From: Streptomyces changanensis
GTDB lineage: Bacteria; Actinomycetota; Actinomycetes; Streptomycetales; Streptomycetaceae
Assembly (NCBI RefSeq): GCF_024600715.1
Contig: NZ_CP102332.1
Span: 4,092,001-4,156,000 of the forward strand
DNA length: 64,000 nucleotides
Reading direction: 5' to 3'
The translations under genes were made by a program, and so were the position numbers. How positions within the stretch are numbered: position 1 is the stretch's first letter; the number at the start of each line of letters is the position of its first letter. The notes below the pieces were generated by a model. It was given only the letters and a program-made list of their open reading frames with translations, did not search any database and was not told the DNA's origin. Shown piece by piece: positions 26,491 to 40,820 of the stretch.

Positions 26491-29117
26491 CGGGGCCGCT
26501 GCTGCTCGGCGTCCGCCACCACGGGCCCGGCTCGGCCCGCGCGGTGCGCGCCGCCCTCGACGCGGCCCGCCCCACGGCGGTGCTGATCGAGGGACCGCCG
26601 GAGGCCGACGCCCTGCTGCCGCTCGCCGCCGACCCCGCGACGCGCCCGCCGGTCGCGCTGCTGGCCCACGCCGTGGACGAGCCCGGCCGGGCCGCGTTCT
26701 GGCCCTTCGCCGCCTTCTCGCCCGAGTGGGTCGCGCTGCGCTGGGCGCTGGACCACGGCGCCGCCGTCCGCTTCGCCGACCTGCCCGCCGCGCACTCCCT
26801 CGCCATGATGGGCGACCCCACGTGGAGCGACGAGGACGACGAGGACACCGGGGACGACGGCGAGCCCGCCGCCGACCTGCGGCGCGGACTGCGCGTCGAC
26901 CCGCTAGCCGCGCTCGCCGACGCCGCCGGGTACGACGACGCCGAGCGCTGGTGGGAGGACGTCGTCGAGCACCGCCCGTCCCACGCGGAGGACCCGTTCG
27001 CCCCGTTCGCGGCCGTCGCGGAGGCGATGGCGGCGCTGCGCGAGACGTACGGACACGGCGGGCACGCCCGCGACCCCGTCCGCGAGGCGTACATGCGCCT
27101 CCGGCTGCGCGCCGCGCGCAAGGAGCACGGCGACGACGCCGTCGCCTTCGTCTGCGGCGCCTGGCACGTCCCCGCCCTGGCCGCGAAGACCACCGTCACC
27201 GCCGACCGGGCCCTCCTCAAGGGCCTGCCGAAGGTCAGGACCGAGACGACGTGGGTGCCGTGGACGCACCGCAGGCTCGCCCGCCGCTCCGGGTACGGCG
27301 CGGGCATCGCCGCGCCCGGCTGGTACGCGCACCTCTTCGCCGCGCCCGACCGGCCCGTCGAGCGCTGGCTGACGAAGGTCGCCGGGCTCCTGCGGGACGA
27401 GGACCACCCCGTCTCCTCCGCGCACGTCATCGAGGCCGTCCGGCTCGCCGGGGCCCTCGCCGCGATGCGGGGCCGCCCCCTCGCCGGGCTCACCGAGACC
27501 ACCGACGCGGTGCGGGCCGTGATGGGCGACGGCTCGGACGTGCCGCTCGCCCTCGTCCACGACCGGCTCGTCGTCGGCGACGTCCTGGGTGAGGTGCCCG
27601 ACGACGCGCCCGCCGTCCCCCTCCAGCGGGACCTGACCCGCCTCCAGCGCTCCCTGCGCCTGAAGCCGGAGGCGGCCGAGCGGGACCTCGACCTCGACCT
27701 GCGCAAGGACACCGACGCGGCTCGCAGCCGCCTGCTGCACCGGCTGCGCCTCCTCGGCGTCGACTGGGGCGTCCCCGCGGCGTCCCGCACCGGCAGCACG
27801 GGCACCTTCCGGGAGAGCTGGCGGCTGTCCTGGCAGCCCGAGCTGCACGTGCGGGTCGCCGAGGCCGGCGTGTGGGGCACCACGGTCCTGTCCGCCGCCA
27901 CGGCCAAGGCGCGGGCCGAGGCGGCCGCCGCCACCGCGCTCGCCGAGATCACGGCGCTCGCCGAGCGCTGCCTGCTGGCCGAGCTGCCCGAGGCGCTGCC
28001 CGTGGTGATGAAGGCCCTCGCCGACCGGGCCGCGCTCGACACGGACGTCGGCCGGCTCGCCCAGGCACTGCCCGCCCTGGCCCGCTCGCTGCGCTACGGC
28101 GACGTGCGGGCCACGGACACCGCCGCCCTCGCCGAGGTCGCCACCGGACTCGCGCGGCGGATCTTCGTCGGCCTGCCCCCGGCCTGCACCGGCCTCGACG
28201 CCGACGCCGCCGACGAGATGCGCGGCCACGTGGACGCCGTCCACACGGCGGTACGCCTCCTGCCGCACACCGACGGCACCCCCGCGGACGGCTCCACCGA
28301 CGGCGTCACCGACCGCACCCCCGCCGGCACCGGCGGCACGGCCTCCGACGGGGCCGCCCCCGACAGCGCTCCCGCCGGGGACTCCGACGGCGGCAGCGGT
28401 GGCACGACACCCGGCACCGGCGGCACGGCCTCCGACGGGGCCGCCCCCGGTACCGCCCCCGACAGCGCCCCCGGCGGCAGCGGCGCAGCACCCGGCAGCG
28501 GTGGTACGGCCGTCGGCAGGGCCGCCGCCGGTGGTGCCGGCGGCGAGGACACCACCGCCGGGTGGGCCGCCGTCCTGCGCAGGCTCGCCCGCCGGGACAC
28601 CGTCGCGGGGACGATCCGGGGCAGGGCCGCGCGGCTGCTCCTGGACGACGGGCGGCTCGCGGAGGACGAGGCGGGCCGGCTGATGGGCCTCGCCCTCTCG
28701 CCCGGTACGCCGCCCGTCGACGCCGCCGCCTGGCTGGAGGGGTTCCTCGGCGGCGCAACCGGCCCCGGCGGCCGGGGCCGCGACCGCTCCGGAGGCATGC
28801 TCCTCGTCCACGACGAGCGGCTCCTCGCCCTCGTCGACGCCTGGCTGGCCGCCGTGCCCACCGAGGCGTTCACCGACGTGCTGCCGCTGCTGCGCCGCAC
28901 GTTCTCCGCGTACGAACCGGGGGTGCGGCGCACCCTCGGCGAGCTGGTCCGCCGCGGCCCGGCCGCCGGCGGGGGCGCGGCGCTGACCGCGGCCGGCACG
29001 CCCGGGTTCGGCGCCGGCCACGACGCGGCACGCGCCGACGGCGTGCTGCCCGTACTGGAACTGCTGCTGGGCCGGCGGCAGCCGACCGACGACGACCTGG
29101 TGGGGGTGGGCCGATGA
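26487..29117 (+). CDS. DUF5682 family protein
   Basis: This 876-residue protein begins GVRHHGPGSAR (His11, His12), followed by VLIEGPPEAD (Glu35, Glu39). This pattern recalls the first motifs of TIKI/TraB/ChaN-type proteins, so a metal-binding or hydrolytic N-terminal domain is possible but unproven. A second conserved-looking patch is FVCGAWHVPAL (about 226-240). The middle is helical. A Gly/Thr/Ser/Pro linker with a duplicated GTGGTASDGAAP unit (about 612-690) separates the final helical domain. GTG 26487 overlaps the MoxR stop, and the stop overlaps the VWA start. E. coli YehM is the counterpart as I recall. Confidence 0.85.
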   Translation: MTGPLLLGVRHHGPGSARAVRAALDAARPTAVLIEGPPEADALLPLAADPATRPPVALLAHAVDEPGRAAFWPFAAFSPEWVALRWALDHGAAVRFADLPAAHSLAMMGDPTWSDEDDEDTGDDGEPAADLRRGLRVDPLAALADAAGYDDAERWWEDVVEHRPSHAEDPFAPFAAVAEAMAALRETYGHGGHARDPVREAYMRLRLRAARKEHGDDAVAFVCGAWHVPALAAKTTVTADRALLKGLPKVRTETTWVPWTHRRLARRSGYGAGIAAPGWYAHLFAAPDRPVERWLTKVAGLLRDEDHPVSSAHVIEAVRLAGALAAMRGRPLAGLTETTDAVRAVMGDGSDVPLALVHDRLVVGDVLGEVPDDAPAVPLQRDLTRLQRSLRLKPEAAERDLDLDLRKDTDAARSRLLHRLRLLGVDWGVPAASRTGSTGTFRESWRLSWQPELHVRVAEAGVWGTTVLSAATAKARAEAAAATALAEITALAERCLLAELPEALPVVMKALADRAALDTDVGRLAQALPALARSLRYGDVRATDTAALAEVATGLARRIFVGLPPACTGLDADAADEMRGHVDAVHTAVRLLPHTDGTPADGSTDGVTDRTPAGTGGTASDGAAPDSAPAGDSDGGSGGTTPGTGGTASDGAAPGTAPDSAPGGSGAAPGSGGTAVGRAAAGGAGGEDTTAGWAAVLRRLARRDTVAGTIRGRAARLLLDDGRLAEDEAGRLMGLALSPGTPPVDAAAWLEGFLGGATGPGGRGRDRSGGMLLVHDERLLALVDAWLAAVPTEAFTDVLPLLRRTFSAYEPGVRRTLGELVRRGPAAGGGAALTAAGTPGFGAGHDAARADGVLPVLELLLGRRQPTDDDLVGVGR

Positions 29118-30271
29118 CCGGCGAGGACGAGCGGCTGCGGCGCTGGCGCATGGTGCTGGGCGGCGGCGCCGCCGACGGCACGGGGTGCGCCCTCACGGGC
29201 GGGGACGCCGCCATGGACGCCGCCCTGGCCGCCCTGTACGACGGGCCGGGTGGCGACGGCGACGCCCGCGGGCGGCGGGACCGGTCGGCCGGGCTCGGCG
29301 GGTCGGCACCGTCCGTCGCCCGCTGGCTCGGCGACATCCGCACCTACTTCCCCAGCTCCGTGGTGCGGATCATGCAGCGCGACGCGATCGACCGGCTCGG
29401 CCTGTCGACGCTCCTGCTGGAGCCGGAGACGCTGGAGGCCGTCGAGGCGGACGTGCACCTCGTCGGCACCCTGCTGTCGCTGAACAAGGCGATGCCGGAG
29501 ACGACGAAGGAGACCGCGCGGGCCGTCGTCCGCACGGTCGTCGAGGACCTGGAGAAGCGGCTCGCCACCCGCACGCGCGCCACCCTCACCGGCGCCCTCG
29601 ACCGCAGCGCCCGCATCAGCCGGCCCCGCCACCGCGACATCGACTGGGACCGCACCATCCGGGCGAACCTGAAGAACTACCTGCCCGAGTACGGCACGGT
29701 CGTACCGGAGCGCCTCGTCGGGTACGGCCGCGCCTCGCAGGCGGTCAGGAAGGAGGTCGTGCTCTGCATCGACCAGTCCGGCTCCATGGCGGCCTCCGTC
29801 GTGTACGCGTCGGTGTTCGGGGCGGTGCTCGCGTCGATGCGGTCGATCGCGACGCGCCTCGTCGTCTTCGACACGGCCGTCGTCGACCTGACGGACCAGC
29901 TCGACGACCCGGTCGACGTGCTCTTCGGCACGCAGCTGGGCGGCGGCACCGACATCAACCGCGCCCTGGCCTACTGCCAGTCGCAGATCACCCGCCCCGC
30001 CGACACGGTGGTGGTGCTGATCAGCGACCTGTACGAGGGCGGCATCCGCAACGAGATGCTGAAGCGGGTCGCGGCGATGAAGGCCGCCGGGGTGCAGTTC
30101 GTGGCCCTGCTCGCCCTGTCCGACGAGGGTGCCCCCGCCTACGACCGTGAGCACGCCGCCGCGCTGGCGGCCCTCGGCGCGCCCGCCTTCGCCTGCACAC
30201 CGGACCTCTTCCCCGAGGTGATGGCGGCGGCGCTGGAGAAACGGCCGATACCGGTCCCCGACGCGGCGTGA
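29114..30271 (+). CDS. VWA-domain protein, MoxR partner
   Basis: This 385-residue protein has a helical N-terminal half and a C-terminal von Willebrand A domain with a complete MIDAS metal site: Asp220-x-Ser222-x-Ser224 (DQSGSM), Thr279 (GGGTDIN) and Asp305 (ISDLYEGG). It has no signal peptide or membrane helix, so it acts in the cytoplasm. With the MoxR ATPase it should form a chaperone-like pair; E. coli YehP is comparable as I recall. ATG 29114 overlaps the DUF5682 stop (ATGA). It ends the operon. Confidence 0.92.
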   Translation: MTGEDERLRRWRMVLGGGAADGTGCALTGGDAAMDAALAALYDGPGGDGDARGRRDRSAGLGGSAPSVARWLGDIRTYFPSSVVRIMQRDAIDRLGLSTLLLEPETLEAVEADVHLVGTLLSLNKAMPETTKETARAVVRTVVEDLEKRLATRTRATLTGALDRSARISRPRHRDIDWDRTIRANLKNYLPEYGTVVPERLVGYGRASQAVRKEVVLCIDQSGSMAASVVYASVFGAVLASMRSIATRLVVFDTAVVDLTDQLDDPVDVLFGTQLGGGTDINRALAYCQSQITRPADTVVVLISDLYEGGIRNEMLKRVAAMKAAGVQFVALLALSDEGAPAYDREHAAALAALGAPAFACTPDLFPEVMAAALEKRPIPVPDAA

Positions 30272-31054
30272 CCCCCGGGCCGGCGCCCCCCGGCGCTCCC
30301 CGGCGCGCGGGCCCGTGCGACGCCGCGGGCCCGCCCCGCCGGCGCGCGGGCCCGCCCCGTGCCCCGACCGCCCCACCCGCGCCCCGGTGTCCCCGGGTGC
30401 CGGGACCACCCCGATCGCCGGCCGGCCCCGACCGCCCCGCGGCGCCGTCCGTGCCACCCGCCCTGCCCGGCGCCGCGCCCCCCGCGTCCCGGCCACTCCA
30501 CTAGCGCCACCCGCCCCGACCGACCGGCACCGAAGGCCCGCACCGCCCGCACCGCTGACACCGACCGACCCAGCGGCCCCGCCGGCCCTGGTCGCCCCGC
30601 CCGACGCGGCTGGTCCGCCCGCCCGCCCCGCCCGCTCACCCCGCCCGTCCGCCCGGCGCCCGGTGCCGCAGGGGCCCACCGCCTCGCCCGCCCGGTGCCG
30701 CAGGGGCCGTCCGCGCCGCCCACCGGGCGCGGCAGGTCCGGTCGGTCTCGGTCGGGGGCGGCCTGCCTCGCCTGGTCTGCCACGAAATCCGCAGCCCCGG
30801 GCGTTCTCACAGCGGGGGCACCGCCCGTTCGGGGTACCTGCCTGTGACAGGTATCACCGCTCCGGTGTGAGCTGTGATTTAGGGCGGCACCGCCTCCGGG
30901 GATAACCTGCCAGGCGGACATGCCGCGTCCACGGACACCGTGTACGCCTCCCGAGTGACAGAGCAGTCACGTTGCCCTCCGCCCGCCAGTCGGGCGCGCG
31001 GCACGCCCACGCATGAAAACGAACCGCGATCACCAGAAAAAGGGACGGACGCGC
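30272..31054. other. Spacer and sucC promoter region
   Basis: There is no gene in this gap of 783 bases. 30290-30800 is C-rich filler, including the segment GCCCGGTGCCGCAGGGGCC twice (about 30656 and 30692). 30830-31050 is less GC-rich and should contain the sucCD promoter; a CRP-like palindrome is annotated within it. I could not assign -35/-10 boxes with confidence. Confidence 0.45.
30843..30858. promoter_or_regulatory. CRP-like palindrome upstream of sucC
   Basis: TGTGA-CAGGTA-TCACC is a near-perfect match to the CRP/FNR-type operator (TGTGA-N6-TCACA) and fits most of the Streptomyces Crp motif GTG-N6-GNCAC. A weaker related half-site (GTGTGAGCTGTGA) follows within 15 bases. It lies about 200 bases before the sucC start. 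Confidence 0.45.
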
Positions 31055-32233
31055 GTGGACCTGTTCGAGTACCAGGCGAGGGACCTCTTCGCCAAGCACG
31101 GTGTACCGGTGCTGGCCGGTGAAGTCATCGACACGCCTGAGGCGGCGCGCGAGGCCACTGAGCGTCTTGGCGGCAAGTCGGTCGTCAAGGCGCAGGTGAA
31201 GGTCGGCGGCCGCGGCAAGGCCGGCGGCGTCAAGCTGGCGGCCACCCCGGACGAGGCCGTCGCCCGCGCGACGGACATCCTGGGCATGGACATCAAGGGC
31301 CACACGGTCCACAAGGTGATGATCGCGGAGACCGCTCCGGAGATCCTCGAGGAGTACTACGTCTCGTACCTCCTCGACCGCACCAACCGCACCTTCCTGG
31401 CGATGGCCTCGGTCGCGGGCGGCATGGACATCGAGGAGGTCGCCGCGACGACCCCCGAGAAGCTCGCGAAGGTCCCGGTCGACGCCAACGACGGCGTCGA
31501 CATCGAGAAGGCCCGCGAGATCGTCGCCCAGGCGCAGTTCCCCGCGGAGGTCGCGGAGAAGGTCGCCGAGGTCCTCGTGACCCTGTGGAAGACCTTCGTC
31601 GCGGAGGACGCCCTCCTCGTCGAGGTCAACCCGCTCGCGAAGGTCGCCTCCGGTGACATCATCGCCCTCGACGGCAAGGTCTCCCTGGACGCCAACGCCG
31701 ACTTCCGCCAGCCGGAGCACGAGGCGCTCGAGGACAAGGCGGCGGCCAACCCGCTCGAGGCCGCGGCCAAGGCCAAGGGCCTCAACTACGTCAAGCTCGA
31801 CGGCGAGGTCGGCATCATCGGCAACGGCGCCGGCCTGGTCATGTCGACCCTGGACGTCGTCGCGTACGCCGGTGAGGCGCACGGCGGCGTGAAGCCGGCC
31901 AACTTCCTCGACATCGGCGGCGGCGCGTCCGCCGAGGTCATGGCGAACGGCCTGGAGATCATCCTCGGCGACCCGGACGTCAAGTCCGTGTTCGTCAACG
32001 TCTTCGGCGGCATCACCGCCTGCGACGAGGTCGCGAACGGCATCGTGCAGGCCCTGGAGCTGCTCTCCTCGCGCGGCGAGGACGTCACCAAGCCGCTGGT
32101 CGTGCGCCTCGACGGCAACAACGCGGAGCTGGGTCGCAAGATCCTGTCGGACGCCAACCACCCGCTGGTGCAGCGCGTGGACACCATGGACGGCGCGGCC
32201 GACAAGGCCGCCGAGCTCGCGGCTGCGAAGTAA
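31055..32233 (+). CDS. sucC: Succinyl-CoA ligase (ADP-forming) subunit beta
   Basis: This 392-residue TCA-cycle enzyme subunit couples succinyl-CoA cleavage to nucleotide triphosphate formation. It begins [18 protein letters not shown], the usual SucC start. The ATP-grasp domain (about 5-230) includes [15 protein letters not shown] and EVNPLA, and the C-terminal ligase domain has [15 protein letters not shown] and [16 protein letters not shown] 31055 is preferred to the upstream in-frame ATG because it gives this start and has AAGGGA about 9 nt before. sucD follows after 20 nt, so the pair is an operon. Confidence 0.97.
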   Translation: MDLFEYQARDLFAKHGVPVLAGEVIDTPEAAREATERLGGKSVVKAQVKVGGRGKAGGVKLAATPDEAVARATDILGMDIKGHTVHKVMIAETAPEILEEYYVSYLLDRTNRTFLAMASVAGGMDIEEVAATTPEKLAKVPVDANDGVDIEKAREIVAQAQFPAEVAEKVAEVLVTLWKTFVAEDALLVEVNPLAKVASGDIIALDGKVSLDANADFRQPEHEALEDKAAANPLEAAAKAKGLNYVKLDGEVGIIGNGAGLVMSTLDVVAYAGEAHGGVKPANFLDIGGGASAEVMANGLEIILGDPDVKSVFVNVFGGITACDEVANGIVQALELLSSRGEDVTKPLVVRLDGNNAELGRKILSDANHPLVQRVDTMDGAADKAAELAAAK

Positions 32234-32253
32234 GGGACGAGGTCGGAAACACC

Positions 32254-33147
32254 ATGGCTATCTTCCTCACCAAGGACAGCAAGGTCATCGTCCAGGGCAT
32301 GACCGGCGCCACCGGCATGAAGCACACCAAGCTCATGCTCGGTGACGGCACCAACATCGTCGGCGGCGTGAACCCGCGCAAGGCCGGCACGACCGTCGAC
32401 TTCGACGGCACCGAGGTCCCCGTCTTCGGCTCGGTCGCCGAGGCGATGGAGAAGACCGGGGCCGACGTCTCCGTCCTCTTCGTGCCGCCGGCGTTCGCGA
32501 AGGCCGCCGTCGTGGAGGCGATCGACGCCGAGATCCCGCTCGCCGTCGTCATCACCGAGGGCATCGCGGTCCACGACTCCGCCGCGTTCTACGCGTACGC
32601 GAAGTCGAAGGGCGACAAGACCCGGATCATCGGCCCGAACTGCCCCGGCCTGATCACGCCGGGCCAGTCCAACGCCGGCATCATCCCGGGCGACATCACC
32701 AAGCCCGGTCGCATCGGCCTCGTGTCGAAGTCCGGCACGCTGACCTACCAGATGATGTACGAGCTGCGCGACATCGGCTTCTCGTCGTGCGTCGGCATCG
32801 GTGGCGACCCGGTCATCGGCACCACCCACATCGACGCGCTCGCGGCCTTCGAGGCCGACCCCGAGACCGAGCTGATCGTCATGATCGGCGAGATCGGCGG
32901 CGACGCGGAGGAGCGGGCGGCCGACTTCGTCAAGGCGAACGTCACCAAGCCGGTCGTCGGCTACGTGGCGGGCTTCACGGCGCCCGAGGGCAAGACCATG
33001 GGCCACGCCGGCGCGATCGTCTCCGGTTCGTCCGGTACGGCGCAGGCGAAGAAGGAGGCCCTGGAGGCGGCGGGCGTCAAGGTCGGCAAGACGCCGACCG
33101 AGACGGCGAAGCTGGCCCGCGAGATCCTCGAGGGCACGTCCGCCTGA
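32254..33147 (+). CDS. sucD: Succinyl-CoA ligase subunit alpha
   Basis: This 297-residue protein has an N-terminal CoA-binding Rossmann domain ([13 protein letters not shown], then GGVNPRKAG) and a C-terminal domain with the phosphorylated His251 in [21 protein letters not shown] and [16 protein letters not shown] are also diagnostic. It forms the enzyme with SucC encoded immediately upstream. A very strong terminator ends the operon. Confidence 0.97.
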   Translation: MAIFLTKDSKVIVQGMTGATGMKHTKLMLGDGTNIVGGVNPRKAGTTVDFDGTEVPVFGSVAEAMEKTGADVSVLFVPPAFAKAAVVEAIDAEIPLAVVITEGIAVHDSAAFYAYAKSKGDKTRIIGPNCPGLITPGQSNAGIIPGDITKPGRIGLVSKSGTLTYQMMYELRDIGFSSCVGIGGDPVIGTTHIDALAAFEADPETELIVMIGEIGGDAEERAADFVKANVTKPVVGYVAGFTAPEGKTMGHAGAIVSGSSGTAQAKKEALEAAGVKVGKTPTETAKLAREILEGTSA

Positions 33148-33200
33148 CGCACCACCGCGTACCGCCGCGCGACGCTCGGCTGCGTCGCACGCGCGCACAC

Positions 33201-33243
33201 GGCCCGTGGGCCCGCCCCCGATGTGGGGGCGGGCCCACGGGCC
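33201..33243 (+). terminator. Terminator hairpin after sucCD
   Basis: A perfect 19-bp stem (33201-33219 with 33225-33243) and a 5-nt loop are followed by TTCGT. It is the strongest hairpin in the window and probably also serves the convergent gene at 33340. Confidence 0.9.
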
Positions 33244-33339
33244 TTCGTGCGTACGGGGGCGGTCCGCCTACCCCTGATCCGCGTGGGTACGGGCGGGCGG
33301 GGTCCGCGGGGCGGAGGACCCGCCGGGGGGCGGGGACGG

Positions 33340-37240
<3,901 letters not shown>

Positions 37241-37404
37241 GTGAGGGAGCCTCTCCGAGTGGTCGACGCAGCCAGGCTGGATTGAGCATCCACGCTGGAT
37301 TGTCGGCCGACGCGCCCGCCTCGGTCTCCGGTAACGCCTGAAGTGTCCCGTTCACGCCACGCCCCGGGGCGCGGCCCCACGGGCCGCGCCCCGGGAGAGG
37401 GTCC

Positions 37405-38181
37405 CTACTGCTTGACGCCGATCACGTCCCGCAGCGGCTCCGGCAGGAGCTTGTTGCAGGAGAGCTGGCCGTCCTTCGTCAGCGCGTCGTCGACGCACGT
37501 GTAGTAGTCCCGGTACACGAGCTGGACCGTGAACATCGTCGCCACGATCACCAGCGCGAGCGCGCCCGTGATGATGCCGCTGACGGCGGCCGTCGTCTGC
37601 GACCTGGCCGCGCCGGCGGCGTTCGCCCGCGGTGCGGGCGACGACGGACCGGAGGCCCCGGAGGCGGTCGGGGCGCCGGACGTCACCGCGGCCACGTCCG
37701 CGCCCGTGCGCCGGCCGGCCCGGCCGCGCTCGCGCAGGGAGCTGATGCCCCAGTAGAGGGCGAGCGCGCCGAGCAGCAGGGCCAGCTCGGGGAAGTCGAA
37801 GACCGCGAAGAAGAAGCCCCACATGCCGGAGAGCAGCGCGTACCGGGCGCGCCGCTGCGAGGGGTCCGTCGGGTCCCAGCGCAGCTGCGGGCCCTCCGGC
37901 CGTCCCTGCCGGGACGGGTCGCCCTGCGGGCCGCCGCCCCCGCTGCCGAAGCCGTCGGAGGAGCGCCCGGGCTGGCGAGGGCTCCAGCGGCCCCACGCCG
38001 GCCGGCCCTCGCGGCCGTCACCGCCCTCGCGCCCCTCGTCGCCCTCGCCGTCCGGTCGGCGCGGCTGCCAGGGCTGCTCGGGCCGGCCCTCCGGCGGCGG
38101 CGCGAACGGGTTGTCGTCGTCGGTGGACTGGCGGTCCCGCGGCAGGAGGTGGATGGCCGTGCGGCGCCCTCGGTCCGGCAT
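37405..38181 (-). CDS. Membrane protein with long charged N-terminal tail (258 aa)
   Basis: Residues 1-105 are hydrophilic, rich in Arg, Gly, Pro and Glu. Then come hydrophobic helices at about 112-145 (MWGFFFAVFDFPELALLLG) and about 200-222 (GIITGALALVIVATMF), followed by an outer tail with two Cys. It occupies the position next to purN in Streptomyces, as I recall, and is of unknown function. It is divergent from purN, sharing a 274-base promoter region. Confidence 0.7.
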   Translation of the reverse strand: MPDRGRRTAIHLLPRDRQSTDDDNPFAPPPEGRPEQPWQPRRPDGEGDEGREGGDGREGRPAWGRWSPRQPGRSSDGFGSGGGGPQGDPSRQGRPEGPQLRWDPTDPSQRRARYALLSGMWGFFFAVFDFPELALLLGALALYWGISSLRERGRAGRRTGADVAAVTSGAPTASGASGPSSPAPRANAAGAARSQTTAAVSGIITGALALVIVATMFTVQLVYRDYYTCVDDALTKDGQLSCNKLLPEPLRDVIGVKQ

Positions 38182-38360
38182 GTGGTGAACGTCTTCCCCT
38201 GGTGTCGTGTCCGTCCGTCTTCCGTCTCGTCGGGGACGGCTCTGCCCCAGACGCTACCGCCCGGCCCGGCCCCCGTCCCGTGGGGGCGGTGCGGTGTGCC
38301 GGTATCGTTGCTGACGGTCGGCCCGTTCGTAGAGTTCCCCGTATGGGAGGACACGACGCG

Positions 38361-38378
38361 TTCGTACCAACCTACGAA
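38361..38378. promoter_or_regulatory. Inverted repeat upstream of purN (candidate operator)
   Basis: TTCGT-N8-ACGAA is a perfect 5-bp inverted repeat about 80 bases before the purN start. Another TTCGTAG lies about 35 bases upstream (about 38325). It could bind a regulator of purN-purH or of the divergent membrane-protein gene. Confidence 0.3.
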
Positions 38379-38455
38379 GGCGACGCCGCCCCGTACGCAC
38401 CGCCCATACCGCACATACGCACGACCCGCACCCCCACGCGCGAAAAGAGTCCCCC

Positions 38456-39085
38456 GTGGCTGCCGCCCCCGCCCGCCTCGTCGTCCTGGTCTCCGGCTCC
38501 GGAACCAACCTCCAGGCGCTCCTCGACGCGATCGCCGCCGACCCCGACGGGTACGGTGCGGCGGTCCGGATCGTCGCCGTCGGCGCGGACCGCGCCGGGA
38601 TCGCGGGCCTGGAGCGGGCCGAGCGCGCCGGGGTGCCGACGTTCGTGCGCCGTGTGAAGGAGTACGCGACGCGCGACGAGTGGGACCGCGCGCTGGCGGA
38701 GGCGACCGCCGCGTACGCGCCGGACCTGGTCGTCTCGGCCGGCTTCATGAAGATCGTCGGGAAGGAGTTCCTGGCGCGCTTCGGCGGGCGGACGATCAAC
38801 ACGCACCCCGCGCTGCTGCCCAGTTTCCCCGGTGCGCACGGAGTGCGGGACGCGCTCGCGTACGGCGCGAAGGTCACCGGGTGCACCGTCCACTTCGTCG
38901 ACGACGGCGTCGACACCGGCCCGATCATCGCCCAGGGCGTGGTCGAGGTGCGGGACTCGGACGACGAAGCCGCTCTCCACGAGCGCATCAAGGAAGTCGA
39001 GCGCACGCTGCTCGTCGAGGTCGTGGGGCGTCTCGCCCGGCACGGCTACCGCATTGAGGGACGAAAGGTTCATGTCGGTGAATAA
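38456..39085 (+). CDS. purN: Phosphoribosylglycinamide formyltransferase
   Basis: This 209-residue purine-synthesis enzyme transfers a formyl group from 10-formyl-THF to GAR. The phosphate loop SGSGTN is at 13-18. Catalytic Asn115 and His117 (INTHPALLP) and Asp153 (DDGVDTG) are present. GTG 38456 gives the normal N-terminus. Its end overlaps purH by 14 nt, so the two are co-transcribed and probably translationally coupled. Confidence 0.96.
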   Translation: MAAAPARLVVLVSGSGTNLQALLDAIAADPDGYGAAVRIVAVGADRAGIAGLERAERAGVPTFVRRVKEYATRDEWDRALAEATAAYAPDLVVSAGFMKIVGKEFLARFGGRTINTHPALLPSFPGAHGVRDALAYGAKVTGCTVHFVDDGVDTGPIIAQGVVEVRDSDDEAALHERIKEVERTLLVEVVGRLARHGYRIEGRKVHVGE

Positions 39086-40625
39086 GCCCATCCGTCGCGC
39101 GTTGATCAGTGTCTACGACAAGACGGGGCTGGAGGAGCTGGCCCGCGGACTGCACGAGGCGGGCGTCGAGCTGGTCTCCACGGGCTCCACGGCCTCGAAG
39201 ATCGCCGCCGCCGGTGTCCCGGTCACCAAGGTCGAGGAGCTGACCGGCTTCCCCGAGTGCCTGGACGGCCGGGTCAAGACGCTGCACCCGCGCGTGCACG
39301 CCGGGATCCTCGCCGACCTGCGCCTGGACGCCCACCGCGAGCAGCTCGCCGAGCTGGGCGTGGAGCCGTTCGACCTGGTCGTCGTGAACCTGTACCCGTT
39401 CGAGGCGACGGTCGCGTCCGGAGCCTCCCCCGACGAGTGCGTCGAGCAGATCGACATCGGCGGCCCGTCGATGGTCCGCGCCGCCGCCAAGAACCACCCC
39501 TCCGTCGCGGTCGTCACCTCCCCGGCCCGGTACGGCGACGTCCTCGCCGCCGTCGCGGCGGGCGGCTTCGACCTGGCGGCCCGCAAGCGGCTGGCCGCCG
39601 AGGCGTTCCGGCACACCGCCGCGTACGACGTCGCCGTCGCCTCGTGGTTCGCCTCCTCCTACGCCCCAGCGGACGAGTCGCCGTTCCCGGACTTCATGGG
39701 CGGCACCTACACCCGCGGGAACGTCCTGCGCTACGGCGAGAACCCCCACCAGGGCGCCGCGCTGTACGTCGACGGCACGGGCGGCCTGGCCGAGGCGGAG
39801 CAGCTGCACGGCAAGGAGATGTCCTTCAACAACTACACGGACACCGAGGCCGCGCGCCGCGCCGCGTACGACCACGCCGAGCCGTGCGTCGCGATCATCA
39901 AGCACGCCAACCCGTGCGGCATCGCGGTCGGCGCGGACGTCGCCGAGGCGCACCGCAAGGCCCACGCCTGCGACCCGCTGTCGGCGTTCGGCGGCGTCAT
40001 CGCCGTCAACCGCCCCGTCTCCGTCGCGATGGCCGAGCAGGTCGCGGAGATCTTCACCGAGGTCATCGTCGCCCCCGGCTACGAGGACGGCGCGGTCGAG
40101 GTCCTGGCCCGCAAGAAGAACATCCGTGTCCTGCGCTGCCCGGAGGCCCCGTCGGCGGCCGTCGAGGTCAAGCCGATCGACGGTGGCGCGCTGCTCCAGG
40201 TCACCGACCGGATCCAGGCCGAGGGCGACGACCCGGCGACGTGGACCCTCGCCACCGGTGAGGCGCTGTCGGAGGCGGAGCTGGCGGAGCTGGCGTTCGC
40301 CTGGCGGGCCTGCCGCGCGGTGAAGTCGAACGCGATCCTCCTGGCGAAGGACGGCGCCAGCGTCGGCGTCGGCATGGGCCAGGTCAACCGCGTCGACTCG
40401 GCGAAGCTCGCCGTCGAGCGGGCCGGCGAGGAGCGGGCGCGCGGCGCGTACGCCGCGTCCGACGCGTTCTTCCCGTTCCCCGACGGTCTGGAGATCCTCA
40501 CCGCGGCCGGGGTGCGGGCCGTGGTCCAGCCGGGCGGTTCGGTCCGCGACGAGCTCGTCGTCGAGGCGGCGGCGAAGGCGGGCGTGACGATGTACTTCAC
40601 CGGCACGCGCCACTTCTTCCACTGA
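39072..40625 (+). CDS. purH: Bifunctional AICAR formyltransferase / IMP cyclohydrolase
   Basis: This 517-residue enzyme catalyses the last two steps to IMP. The N-terminal MGS-like cyclohydrolase domain (about 1-150) starts [17 protein letters not shown] and includes [15 protein letters not shown]. The AICAR transformylase domain carries [19 protein letters not shown] and the terminal GTRHFFH. ATG 39072 with AAAGG upstream is favoured; a GTG two codons later is possible. folD, further on, supplies the folate cofactor route. A terminator follows. Confidence 0.97.
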   Translation: MSVNKPIRRALISVYDKTGLEELARGLHEAGVELVSTGSTASKIAAAGVPVTKVEELTGFPECLDGRVKTLHPRVHAGILADLRLDAHREQLAELGVEPFDLVVVNLYPFEATVASGASPDECVEQIDIGGPSMVRAAAKNHPSVAVVTSPARYGDVLAAVAAGGFDLAARKRLAAEAFRHTAAYDVAVASWFASSYAPADESPFPDFMGGTYTRGNVLRYGENPHQGAALYVDGTGGLAEAEQLHGKEMSFNNYTDTEAARRAAYDHAEPCVAIIKHANPCGIAVGADVAEAHRKAHACDPLSAFGGVIAVNRPVSVAMAEQVAEIFTEVIVAPGYEDGAVEVLARKKNIRVLRCPEAPSAAVEVKPIDGGALLQVTDRIQAEGDDPATWTLATGEALSEAELAELAFAWRACRAVKSNAILLAKDGASVGVGMGQVNRVDSAKLAVERAGEERARGAYAASDAFFPFPDGLEILTAAGVRAVVQPGGSVRDELVVEAAAKAGVTMYFTGTRHFFH

Positions 40626-40652
40626 GGCGGCCGGCGCCGCCTGACGGGCCCC

Positions 40653-40686
40653 GAGGGGGTCGCCGGCCCACGCCGGCGGCCCCCTC
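40653..40686 (+). terminator. Terminator hairpin after purH
   Basis: GAGGGGG-T-CGCCGGC pairs with GCCGGCG-G-CCCCCTC (15 bp including one U-G) around a 4-nt loop. Confidence 0.8.
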
Positions 40687-40820
40687 CGCCGCGTCCGGGT
40701 CCCGCGCCCACGACAGGCCCGCCACCGCGCGACCCGCACGCGTCCGGTACGGGAGGTGAGCCCGCCCGGCCCCGCCGCACCCACCACCCGGGGGCGAAGG
40801 GTACGGACGCCGCACGGGTG

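Noticed and set aside
38343..38657. An ORF starting ATGGGAGGACACGACG ahead of purN
   Set aside because: It runs into purN in another frame and degenerates into Ser/Pro/Arg; only its first 20 codons look protein-like.
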